Positions 38,120-49,044 of a stretch of DNA of 64,000 nucleotides are shown piece by piece. The notes under the pieces were generated by a model. It was not told the DNA's origin and did not search any database. It saw nothing but the letters and a program-made list of their open reading frames with translations. The DNA lies in assembly GCA_018806985.1 (NCBI GenBank), contig JADANN010000202.1:2340001-2404000 (forward strand), in the 5' to 3' direction. A program made the position numbers and the translations under genes. The DNA is from Angiostrongylus vasorum. Taxonomy: Eukaryota > Nematoda > Chromadorea > Rhabditida > Metastrongylidae. Each line of letters begins with the position of its first letter. The first letter of the stretch is position 1.

Positions 38120-38345
38120 GGCTGTCGGCGTTGATTAAGCCCTAGGGAATGCGCCATGCATTCGCCTTCACTAAGCATCAGTGGAGGTGATTGAATAGAA
38201 TGCTTATCTGGCCTTTAGAATGACTCGCGGTGGCCTGCCGATGTATCGAGCCAGTACTGCTATCTTCAAAGACAAGTCTGGTACCAACTTATCGACTCCG
38301 GAGTGTTGGCAGGCTTGGTAAGCGTTGGGTGCAAGGATCAATCCT
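38120..38345 (-). mobile_element. Rep-A SINE
   Basis: It begins 'cggcgttgattaagccctag', with the reversed core 'aagacaagtctggtaccaac'. The A-box end is degraded. Confidence 0.75.
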
Positions 38346-38480
38346 ATGTCTATTGCAGGTCGCTTCTAACCCCTACTCTACACCGGCCTCTGAGGTGAAA
38401 TGGTGGAGATGGAAAGTGGTACGGGTACTGTCGTTGAAACATTCGCGACTGAATGCATCGATACCAACTGGTACATGTAT

Positions 38481-38539
38481 GACCGAAATTAACAGTTATT
38501 GTGGTCCATCGTGGTCCATAATAACTGTTAATTTTGGTC
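38481..38539. repeat. Hairpin with 28-bp arms and 3-nt loop
   Basis: The arms start gaccgaaattaacagttatt and end with its reverse complement, differing at only a few positions. The loop is TCG. It is too large to be chance. It is not followed by a T run, so a terminator-like role is not suggested. Confidence 0.9.
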
Positions 38540-38554
38540 TAGAGGATCTAACGC

Positions 38555-38790
38555 CGCCATCAGCAATCATCCGTCAACGAGAACGATCGGGGACCACAAA
38601 AGGGCATTGAACCTAGTTAAGCTGAGGTTGTAGTCGAAAAAGACTGGCCCAGGGAAAGGCAAAGTAAGAGCCTTAAGTAGTGCACTGTGTAACACGTGAG
38701 CTCCCGGAAAGAGTAGTCGCGGGTTCGAATCTGAACTGGGGTTCAACTTTTGCACATATCTCAGCATCATAGTGGTTGTATATCTCATCA
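38555..38790 (+). mobile_element. Rep-D copy with a reversed flanking piece
   Basis: The + part contains 'gcgggttcgaatctgaactg' (a good B-box-like GGTTCGAATC) and the tail 'cacatatctcagcatcatag'. The first about 90 bp read in the opposite sense (gccatcagcaatcatccgtc), so this is again a partial head-to-head pair. Confidence 0.7.
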
Positions 38791-38897
38791 TACCCTGCCG
38801 CCCACGAAAGGTAGTAGTAGGCTGTAAATAAAAAGCTGAGATTACAGAGATTTCTACGACGTGCACGGAACTTCTAGTGGGTAATCTCTTCCCCACT

Positions 38898-38917
38898 GGT
38901 GGTGGTGGGGTGGGGGG
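38898..38917 (+). other. G-rich run, possible quadruplex
   Basis: The sequence ggtggtggtggggtgggggg offers several G runs. Quadruplex formation is conjecture. Confidence 0.4.
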
Positions 38918-39179
38918 TCACCGAGGAGACTTTTATGGGGTTTTTAATACGGAATGAGGATGTCGACAGTGTACACGTTCATGAAGGTACAGTGCAATCT
39001 TGGATACACTGAAGACTTAGTGTAATTCGTTGTGTTAATAAACCTAAAGGTCTTTTTTAAAACGCTTCTTGAGGTTTTGTTCAGAAAATATCATAGATTT
39101 CTTATTTTTCTTACAGCCTTCCACCATTTATAGATGACAATTTTACATCTCATACTTTTCTACATAAAAATAAAAGGAT

Positions 39180-39215
39180 AAGGCTCTCGGCATTGATCAA
39201 TCCCTGAGGGATGCT
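39180..39215 (-). mobile_element. Rep-A 3'-end fragment
   Basis: The fragment 'ggctctcggcattgatcaat' to about 39213 is the reversed Rep-A end. It stops where the BEL/Pao reading begins. Confidence 0.6.
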
Positions 39216-41439
39216 AATATCTATCAGCTACTTATGGGAAACTCCAGGCTACCTTCAAGCAAGGATAACCCTACTATACCAAAACTCGAATTAAATGCCT
39301 TAATAATAGCAACGCGGTTAGCTCAATCTATCCACGAAGCTCTAAAAAGCCACACTATCATCACGGATATAATAATCTTCTCAGATTCTAGGACAGCCCT
39401 TAACTGGATAAGATCCCAAAAACCAACAAACTCCCACGGAACACTAGTAAAGATCTACCCACACCAATTCAACTTGGTTACGTAGATACTAACCACAATC
39501 CGGCAGACTGTGCAACTAGAGAACTCAATAAATACGAGCTAGAAAACCGCATGTGGTGGAAAGGACCCAAACTCATTAGGCAAACATTAAACCACAACAA
39601 CGCCAGTCTCTTCACGCTAACGCCCAATAACAGCGAACCCAAGAATTACACCACCACACTCACTGTCGGAACTTTCGAAGGGGAGCTACTGAGTTGGGCA
39701 CAGCATAACCAACTTTTATCGGCGCAGCGAACAACAGCTTATGTACTTAGGTACATAAGCAAAATAACATCAAAGCTACGGATCAGACTATGAGAGCTGA
39801 GAGAACGAATTTGTCGGACCGTTCCGGAACTCAATGCAACATCATCAGAACCTTACGTTACAGCACCAGAGTATAAAACCGCACTTAAAGTATTAGTCCG
39901 CAATCATCAACATGTTCACTTTACATCCCTCCCAGAAAGAACTATTAAGAAGTTGAATCTTTTTAAAGACAACGACAGAATCATAAGTTGTAGAGGACGA
40001 CTAGAACATGCTAATATGCCAATCGAAACATGCCAACCTATGCTCATTATTAACTAAAATGGCGGAAATTACCGTACACGACGCACATCTGCCATTCCGC
40101 TGCAGTGCAAAGCAAGCAATGGCCAGAGTTAGACAAAAATTCTGGATTGACAAATTAAGAAGCCTGGCAAGAAAAACCACAAGACGCTGCGTACCCCGTC
40201 AAAAAATGAATAGCCTGCCATCAAATATCCAACAATGGAAGATCTGTCAGGTAGGCGGGTGGTACGATCACACCCATTCGAACATGTGGGAATAGATTAC
40301 TTCGGCCCACTGTCAGTTAAGCGCTGCGAAAAACGTAACAAAATCTACGGGATGATCATCACATGTGCAACCATAAGACTGCTTCACCTCGAACTCGTGC
40401 ACAACATGCCAACAAATGCAATACTATTAGCGCTCCGAAGATTCTTTGCAAGAAGAGGGGTAAACGCCACTATCACTTCGGACAACGCACCAAACTTCTC
40501 TCTAGGGGAACAAATACTACGAACTGCCATCCTCCCAATTATAGAACACTCTATGTTTGCAAAGTGCGTGGCAACAAAGGGAATTACGTGGAAGACAATA
40601 ACGCCTTATGCCCCGTGACAGGGGGGCATTTTACGAACGTTTCATAAAATCCGTAAAACACTCCCTTTACAAGGTCCTGCAAAAGAAAGTCCCAACGGAG
40701 GTGGAGTTAGAAACACTTATAGTAGAAGTCGAAGGAAGTCTCAATAACAGCCCACTCACATATACCGAAGAGGAGCCCGATGATCTCGTAATACTGCCAC
40801 CTATCGACTTTATTCAACGTGACATGATAATAACCGTTTGAATCCCTTAGAGAACATCACATTGATAAAGGCTTCATCCCACCAGAAGAAGAGAGTAGAC
40901 TCCGCACAATACAAGAAGGTAAACTGGCCCTACTATCTAGTCACGAGTTAATAGAACAGTGCCGGGCAATCTGGAGCAAGCAGTATCTCAAGAGTCTTCG
41001 AGTATCACACAAAGTCAACACCAATAACAAAAGAGGCACACCATGCATTCCAACGGTGGATACAGTGGTCTTAATTGATGAGCCAGTTCAACCTCGGAAT
41101 ACATGGAAAATGGGCCGCATAATCAGATTGCAACAATCAGAAAGTGGAGTAATCAGAGAAGCGACGGTCAGATTACCCAACCAAGGAATCATTCGAAGAG
41201 CTGTTAACCTTTTAATCCCGCTAGATATAGGAGAACCGGAAGAACAACAAGCGCCAGGTACAGCAGGAAATATAAAGGATCCACCAAATGAAGACTCAAA
41301 AGAAGCAGAGCAGAACTTAACACACCGCTACAACCTCCGACCAAGAACACGCTTTAGCACAACGGCACTTACTCCCAAAACGGCACACGACTCACAAGCT
41401 AGAGAAAGCCAGAAATCGAGAAAAGGTTCTCAAGAATAA
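39216..41439 (+). mobile_element. BEL/Pao LTR retrotransposon, 3' pol fragment, degenerate
   Basis: Translations in three frames follow the order of a BEL/Pao pol 3' half. First is an RNase H-like segment with KLELNALIIATRLAQ and DIIIFSDSRTALNWI. Next comes HNPADCATRELN, then an integrase core with HVGIDYFGPLSVK and ITSDNAPNF. The integrase C-terminal domain follows, ending near RYNLRPRTR. Several stops and frameshifts separate the pieces (near 39485, 39793, 40056, 40618, 40841), so it is dead. No LTR pair, gag or reverse transcriptase is present; the 5' half is missing. Confidence 0.9.
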
Positions 41440-41574
41440 CGCTCATCGACAACTTAGTCTTCATTGCTCACACTTCTATCTCCGTCGCATGCATTTTCTT
41501 TACTTCCCAATGAGCTTTCCTCTCTTTCATAGAATACTTTATGTACATTTCTCCCAATTATTGCACGTTGTAGA

Positions 41575-41830
41575 ATTCGTTGCCAAGTTCTATGATGCTG
41601 AGATATTCGCAAAACTCCGGATCGCAGGTGTTTGCGGTGGGGAACGAACGCGCTATTGTCCTTTCCGGGGAGTAACGCGTTCACCACCACACCATGCGGG
41701 TCCTTCGTTTCGCCTGTCTCTTAGCTAGTTCCATCGATCTTTTGCCATCAGCAGTCACCCGTCGGCGGGATTGATATGGGGAGCGCAAATCGGCAACGCA
41801 CCCAGTTAAGCTGAGGCTGCAGTTATAACC
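41575..41830 (-). mobile_element. Rep-D copy
   Basis: A fairly full copy: tail 'gctgagatattcgcaaaact', box 'taacgcgttcaccaccac', end 'cagttaagctgaggctgcag'. It lies between the BEL/Pao fragment and the 3' end of disl-2. Confidence 0.85.
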
Positions 41831-42065
41831 ACAGTTTTAAGGAAACAGATAACTAATTCACTAAAAACACTACGCGTAAATCACATAAGCAAAAAAGCTG
41901 AAATATAAACAAAGGATGCGTGTGCAACTTAATTTAACAAATGTGAATTTACGGAAAGGAAATTTCAGCTATGGTAATAAGACACCTTATTTTAAGATCC
42001 TCAAAAATCACAAGATTATTGGTTACAGGCAATGAAGATGACTAGGATAAAGAGCTCTATTCCAC

Positions 42066-45000
42066 TCAGATCGAGTCAACGTTATTATCACATTCACTAT
42101 TAGAGGACTTTTGTTCCTCACACCATAAGTGAAACAGAGTTGGCGATTCTTGACTAGATCTCGGCCTAATTGTCGCTTCGTATTTCATCGGTTCTGGTAG
42201 ACCTCTCAGCACGACATCAACGAGAGTAGAAAGTTGTATAAGCTGTTCCATCAACCCTTTATCAGTCTGCCAAAAAAGTGTAAGTTTCAACGAGGCCTTT
42301 TCGAATATCGGATCTCGAGACATTTGTAGAGCCTACGAAACGTGGAGATCAATATATAAGCTCGCTCATATGAAGTTTAAGTATAGAATAACAGATAAAA
42401 CTGTACCTTAACGTACACACGTTTTATCACACCATATTCGAGAACCAGAACGTCGAAGGCGGCATCAAGAACATTCACAACTACACCACGCGCTTCAATC
42501 GGTCCAAGTCTCTGCACCATCGCACAGAAGTAGATTTCTCCGCTGCTCTCCCAAACTCTCTTCGCAATAAGCTTTTTATCATTGCAATGTTTAGCCTAAA
42601 AACAAAAGTAAATTATCACAGTTGGTAATGTAAAGCTCCTTGAGTCGTAAACATTAATAATAACAGTAATTGATAGTGTAATAATTAACATTAGCACATA
42701 CATATCATTGTAGTCCTCCCAACGGATTACCGCCTCATTCTGGCTGGGAGGTGTTCCTGGGTGCCGCGCTGCAATGTACAGCGAGGGAATTCATTCTCAC
42801 AGCAGGGTCTCCCGAGCTGAGTCCGGCGTTTCCATCAGGAAGCCTAGCTAAGAGTAAACCAATGGCAGGATCCACCACTGTCCTGGTATCAAACTAGCCG
42901 CATGGTGACAAATCTCTTTCTAATCCAATAAGAGCGGCGACTACCTGTGGTGGTAACGACATGATGCACATTCTGCCCAGGCTGACCTTGGGACCCCAGG
43001 GGACTAGCTAAACCGGTAAAACTCTGAAAAATGGACATTTTGCTGGGGCTCGCATTTTAAGTGAGAACGGGCCATTCAAGCATCCAAGTAAGTAATCATT
43101 GTAGTGAAAAACATAGCCCTCAGCATGTTATTTATGCCTATATTTTTTATGTTTTCACTCTGTAGTTTTTCCCTCATTGACAAATCTGCCTTGGTGCTGT
43201 TCTACAAAGAATAGTGGTAAGTTCTCGATACCTGGGTTACTTATCTAAAAGTGTGCAAAACATCTCCAAAAACTGTTTCAATTTAGAATTTCAAAATGTC
43301 TAACCTAAGTGTTGCAGCTACAAGAATCAACTATACACTCAGGATTTGAGTGGGGGTGCATATTCAATCGCTTTTTTGTGCGATATAAAAAAAACCGAGG
43401 TTCGACATGAAAAGCAAAAACAAATCTTTTGTTGTCCACAAAAAAGCACAAAGCCTACTAAGAGCTGAAATGCGCCTCCTATATTTGCAAGAACTGTTTT
43501 TCGTTTTTTTTTGTTTTTTTGTTTTGATTTCCTTCGACGTACGAGCCACATATGACTCGTTACATTGTAAGAAAACTCAAAACCACTCCAAAAACAACGA
43601 CACCATTGGTGAACAGGTCTGTAGTGAGTACAGTCGAATGACTAAACTTTGCTTACAATGGTTTCGAGCTCTATTGTACTTCTTTCTGATGGTTCACAAT
43701 AATTCAATGTTGCCGCTAGCAAGCGATGGACAACAATGTCTGGATAACGGCGGATCGGTGATGTGAAGTGTGTGTAGCTGAAAGGATCGGTCATCTTTTA
43801 TACTGTACTTGGAAATCTTCAACGTTATGTATCACTCGCGTTTTTCTCTTTTTGCAATTTTGAACTACGGAGTAGCGGGACAGAAACAGAACTATATTAT
43901 CAAACCAAAGTTGAAATACGTACAGTGGCACATTCAGCGCATAATGGTGGTATGAGATTTGGCTCTGAATGGTACCTGCACAGAAATAACGAGCAAGTTC
44001 CATTGCTTTCATTAAAATCAGAGAAAGAACCTAAAAACGTGATGAAGGATGGTAGGGCAAGATTGGGCAATGAGTCGACAGAAATGAATGAAAAGTACCT
44101 GCTTAATTGATCGACATAACTGCGTTTTCTGATGAAATGGCGCCAAAGCGTTGCATAATTCTAGTGATGATGTCCCACTTATGGGGAAACCAATCAAGTT
44201 GCACAACCTGATCTTAAATACAATGACCGTAATGACATGACACATTTACAGTGCGTCCAACAATCGAGACAACATGAACGTGATGATTAGTAGAAGTTTA
44301 ATGACGATGTAATAAGTGATGGTCTACCAACCAATGTTCAGATCTTTTGCTACGACGATAACCTCAAGAACAAAGTTGTACTTTGTCGAAACAAAAACCA
44401 CATGAAAGACCGCTCCTATGAGCTGTAACTTGCCCGTTTGTTACACCTGTGCTAACTGATAACATTCCCAGACTTTACAGAATACTGCTTGCATGTCTTA
44501 CATTGAATGATAGCAAAATTTCGAAAAAAAAGACAATGAAAGATGTGATTTTATAATTACCGCATCTCGAAGAACTTTTTCCTTCGGCGGGGGATGTGAA
44601 CGAAGTAGCGCTGTCTCTGGGTAATGCCTTTCAATCTTTCTCGCGACTGCCATGTTAGCGAGTAGCATGAACTCCTCTACTAAATGATTGGATTCCTTTG
44701 ACTGAAAAGAATTGATTTGGAATTTATTGCTCATGTAATAAGAACAAGAGTTAACATCAGGTAGTATTACAAACGCAATTAGCAAGTAGGTGGTACTAGA
44801 ACGCCAGACTTACAACGTTTAGCGAAAACGACTAACAACGCTCTACTTTCTATTGGAAAGGACTAAACTAAGAATGTATGAAACGACCTCATAGACTGAC
44901 ACCCCAATGGGTAGCTTTGTTTCCTCATCGAGCGCAAAATTTAATTTTGGTTGGTCAAGTCGCAACGACCCATTTTGTCTACGATTCTGCCGGAGTACAC

Positions 45001-48000
45001 TGGCGATGTCGTGAAGTTGCAGCACCTTTTCTTTGATTTGGGATACAGTGACTCCATCAGATATCTCGGGAAACTCGGCATCAAGAAAGTCAGTTTCTGG
45101 ATTTTCGATGAAATCCTGTGCATGTTCGTATGCGAGCTTGACTCGTGATCGTATAACTGTTCTTCCGAACCACTCATCCAGTATATTTCCCCTATCATCT
45201 ATCTTCCACACGACGGAAAACGTTAACCTATCGACTCCAGAATTAAGACTGCACAAATCTTCACAAAGCAGACGGGGTAACATTGGAATAACCTGAAGAC
45301 AAATTTTAGATAGACGCGATTGGGATGGAAACTATAAAGTAGTATGAAACCCAAAAATTGTAAACCTTATCGACGAGATAGACACTCGTAGCCCTACTTA
45401 ATGCCCACTCATCCAGTGGTGTGTTCTCCAACACAAAATAAGAAACGTCAGCTATATGCACTCCAACCTGAACGGGAACAGAAGACAACTTAGTTCAACT
45501 TCATTACTCACTCCACACCAATAAAACCAATCACATAACAATAAAATACGGCGAACCTCCCAACCATGAGTACCACTCCCGTCAATATTTCTACACGGTC
45601 TTATAGAAATAGCATCATCAAGATCCCTTGCTGTTTTGGGATCAATTGTGAAAATTATTTCGTCACGTAAATCACGACGTCTTGTGATCTCATCCTGGTA
45701 AAAGAAACGTTTGCGTTATATACGTTTGCACAAGACAAAACTATAGAAGGAAAAAAACCTCATTCATCTGCCAACCGGTCTCCGAAGAAACTGAAGGTAG
45801 GCAAGAAATGACCTCTTCAGGAAATTCTCGTACATCAACATCACTCGTTACCAACAAACCCTCAGTTTCCACACTAATGTCACCAGCTGGTCCTAGTTGT
45901 TTCTGAATTTCACCGATTGCCATGACGGAATCGTCAGACCATTCCAGTATCTTCGCAACAAATAAAATTTGAGAAAAGTCCTAAACGTCTGACAATTTAC
46001 ATAGCAGTAAAAATAAGTACATGGATACTAACCAAGCACTTTAAATAACACAACCTGAGGTCTGTTCAAGAACTCTTTAGGAAGTTTTGAAGCGGCAATC
46101 ATAAGACGTGGCATACGTGAATCGGTTGGCGACAACTTGACCCAGTATCGTTGTGAAGCAGCGGATAGCTCTAGACGGCCCATTGTCAGTCGAGAGTGCT
46201 TCCGTTCTAGGATTCCTACTACCTTAAAAACCTTATCAGATAAATACCTAAGTTGATACAAGCAGAAAGAAAGATCGAACAGCTCACTTCCGCGGTTTTC
46301 TGCAGGTAGAAATCAGGTATAATCCATTCTTCAAGTGGTAATTCTGATAGGGTACGGTAAGAAGACTGTTTTCTTGACGTCGTTTCGAAATAGTTGGCCA
46401 AATCACTCACAATTTCGAGATTTCCGTCTAACTGCATACCTTTATCACCAAAAAGACTCCTCCTATCTCCCTCCTCATCAGGCTTCTAAAATACCTTGAC
46501 ATAAAAACCTTCGAAGCAGCAACACAAAGCCATCGTTGTTAGGTTAAAGACAAAAGACAATCGCTTCTGTCTTCACTAAATGACTGTTGTTGACTAAATG
46601 GCCATCCGAAATTCCAGTAGTACTGCTTTGTGATAAACGGAAGCACAGTCCGGCGGAACAACTTCCTGGTCAGAAGTTAACGTATATCAATTTTCCATTG
46701 TCATTCAATAATCAATTATACCACATAGAAGTACTAAAAGGGACGATCAGATTGAAAACTTCATGATCATGATTGGCCAAAAGCGTGTAATCCTGATGTT
46801 TTTTAAGCGAGCTGAACGCCAAGGTAAAAAAAAAAGCTGTCCCACGAAGCAATACTGCAATGAACAACCTCCTGTCATAGCACATATTACGCTAGTGAGT
46901 TATCGAAGAATATTCCATTTAGGCGTTCGCTACAAGAAAGACAGGCTAACCATTTGCGCCCATTCTCAACATCTAGATCAACCACGTATTTGGACCTCAG
47001 ACCTTTTACTACTCTCTTCATCTCGTCCCTTTATCACTAAAATTTAGCAAAGCGTAACAGATTTATGCGAAATACCTAAAACTATGGGCATTGAGATAAG
47101 CTTCAGCAATAGCCCATTCCCGTGGGTGAGTGGAAATAAATAAAGCCATTTATGGAGGAAAATGTGAAGTTTCTTGCTGCAGACAATACCAGACTAGTGG
47201 GCGAACACTGACAAACCTTCTCCACGTCTCCGTCCTTCACATTCCGAAGAGTACGTTTCCATTCTTGATAGACGTTATCTAGCACCTGAAACTCAATGAA
47301 GACCTGTCTACAATGACCGCTGCCTGCTTGATAGAACCTAACCGGAATATTAACTTTTTATTTACTGCCTATTAGAATTTTTCACGGCAGGGTACTATGC
47401 GAAATCAACCACACTGGCAGACAGAAAACTAGCTGAGAGAAAGGCGAACAAGCATGGTGTGGTGGTGAACGCGTTAGCCCCGGGAAAGGTAACAGTGCGT
47501 TCTTTCCTCACCGAAGACACTTGCAGTCTGGAGTTTTGCAAATACCTTAGCATCGCTGTGGTTCTAACCGTAATCTCAAGAAAAAAGAAGAAACTTACAA
47601 CCCAGTCACATCGTGCTTTGATCCGAAACACAACGATGTCACCATGAAGTGCCCGATTCCGATCCTTCATTCCCAGAATGGCAATATCAGTGAAATCACT
47701 ACTATTGGGATTGTTGATGAACGCTTCTTCGAACCTCCTTTGATTTATTCGTATACTACCCTGTAATCTGAGTTATTCCCTGTCGCTATGAGTTGCAAAG
47801 CAAATGCCAAATCGGTAAAAACCACTCATGAAAACATTGTGATGTGATTTTCCTCCTATTTCTTAAATAATACTGAGAATACTAATGGTTCTTTCTTTCT
47901 TGGATTTGAGAAGGATGGTTGGACCTTCAAAAGTACACCGTTTTCTAGCCCGGACTGAATTTCGTAGTCGGACAAGTGTGGTTTGAAGAATGTACTCTTC

Positions 48001-48397
48001 TGCGGTCCTTGAGTTGAGCGATACTCATCGTTAGAGTCTCTATAACCGGACAATACACGGCCAAGTAGAAGTCACCACAGTATATAAGTAAAACTGACCT
48101 ATTCGTTGGAGATGATCCCATCTGTTGATGATGTGCACGCTTCTTCCTAGGGTGCCGTTCTGGAAAAAAAAGTCCTTCTTATAATTCTCTAATTTATGCC
48201 ATCGATAGTTTTGTCCACCACCAAACTTTTTGCTGGAAGTAAAGTTGTCCTTATTTAGTACAAATTTAAATTTTGCAAGGATTCAAAGCAAACTAGATAT
48301 TGTCATCACCTTTCGTCTGCCCAGTAACAGTAGTCATATTATCCTTAGATTGCGACTGATCGTCACCAGTAACAAACGAAGTGTCTTGCTTAGGCAT
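42066..48397 (-). CDS. disl-2: DIS3L2-type 3'-5' exoribonuclease, complete, 17 exons
   Basis: A cytoplasmic RNase II/RNB-family exonuclease; in other animals DIS3L2 degrades uridylated RNAs outside the exosome. Exons in transcript order: 48310-48397, 48099-48159, 47925-48039, 47602-47760, 47217-47285, 46288-46431, 46040-46231, 45759-45950, 45557-45694, 45366-45467, 44888-45292, 44561-44701, 44099-44212, 43924-44030, 43657-43777, 42407-42595, 42066-42332. They total 2604 nt, 867 residues plus TGA, all in phase. After a basic N-terminus come cold-shock-like domains ([19 protein letters not shown] about residues 89-141). The RNB domain runs from about residue 340, with catalytic [10 protein letters not shown] (Asp358, 364, 366, 367) intact and SPIRRY...VHR near its end. 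An S1-like C-terminus follows. No PIN domain is present, which separates it from DIS3. The 3-residue start of exon 7 is ambiguous. The gene is divergent from the IMPACT gene. Confidence 0.95.
42719..43093 (+). mobile_element. Rep-C element in a disl-2 intron
   Basis: It runs from 'ccaacggattaccgcctca' to 'catccaagtaagtaa'. It lies in the intron between the last-but-one exons of disl-2, antisense to that gene. Confidence 0.85.
47387..47570 (+). mobile_element. Rep-D copy in a disl-2 intron
   Basis: The + part holds 'gcatggtgtggtggtgaacg' and 'gagttttgcaaataccttag'. The first 30-odd bases are the tail in the opposite sense, a truncated head-to-head pair. Confidence 0.75.
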
Positions 48398-48438
48398 TCG
48401 GTTACACGATCTGCTATTCAACACTTGATACTTTGTAC

Positions 48439-48448
48439 CTGAAAACCA
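48439..48448 (-). promoter_or_regulatory. Candidate trans-splice acceptor of disl-2
   Basis: On the - strand, 'ggttttcag' ends 41 nt before the ATG. It fits the worm consensus TTTTCAG. Confidence 0.5.
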
Positions 48449-49017
48449 TAGAATGGCACGGAACCAAAAGAACTGAAGACTGGCTAAAAGGCAGTGTATT
48501 ACTCCGATTATCGAAGCTACAAGACAGGGATCCATCAAAAACGAGGACGGGTCCAATATCGAATCACTTGGCAATTCCCTCTATTGAAGCTACAAGACAG
48601 GGACCCTTCAAAGACGAGCGCCTGGCGAGCCGTAATAACGAGAGGCGACCGAAAAAACCACATCCTACTAAAAAGACAGTCGAAAATAAAAGTAATGTCC
48701 TACTCTAAAGCATAGATGCAGACCTCTCACAATCAGGAATGACTGACAGACGAGACGCCAGCGAACGCCGCCTTATCGTCGGAGGACGGCGGGTCGTTGG
48801 GTATTTTCCCGTGGCCGGGCGAGCCTTGGGACTCCTGTCGACGAAGTTCTCTTCAGGACTGGCCTGAACTGGTCTGCCTCTCTGTGCTGAATCACGGTCA
48901 GATTCCACGCTCGATCAGTGGTCAGGGATATTTTGGAGTTTACACATTTTACTAGTAAGGTATCTTTTTTCGTTCCCGATGGCCCGATGGCCCCGTTTGT
49001 GACCTCTTCACTGTATC

Positions 49018-49028
49018 ACTTTTTTCAG
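49018..49028 (+). promoter_or_regulatory. Candidate trans-splice acceptor of the IMPACT gene
   Basis: 'cttttttcag' ends 16 nt before the ATG at 49045 and fits the worm acceptor consensus. Confidence 0.5.
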
Positions 49029-49044
49029 GCGTGTTTTTTTTTGG

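Larger units (their letters stand above)
37801..39180. other. Repeat-rich interval upstream of the BEL/Pao fragment
   Basis: It contains a Rep-A copy, a hairpin, a Rep-D pair and a G-rich run, listed separately. No gene is supported. Confidence 0.6.
48398..49044. promoter_or_regulatory. Divergent intergenic region, disl-2 / IMPACT gene
   Basis: The start codons of disl-2 (-) and the IMPACT gene (+) are only about 650 bp apart, so both promoters must overlap here. An imperfect direct repeat, gaagctacaagacaggga plus about 15 bp, occurs at 48513-48545 and 48585-48618. No other element could be named. Confidence 0.5.

Noticed and set aside
38701..38740. Possible tRNA from the B-box GGTTCGAATC
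   Set aside because: It is within Rep-D and no acceptor or anticodon stem is visible.
41454..41728. Frames with '[21 protein letters not shown]' type peptides
   Set aside because: The same peptide recurs at 6252, 33401 and 41489 because it is Rep-D read in frame; it is not a conserved gene.
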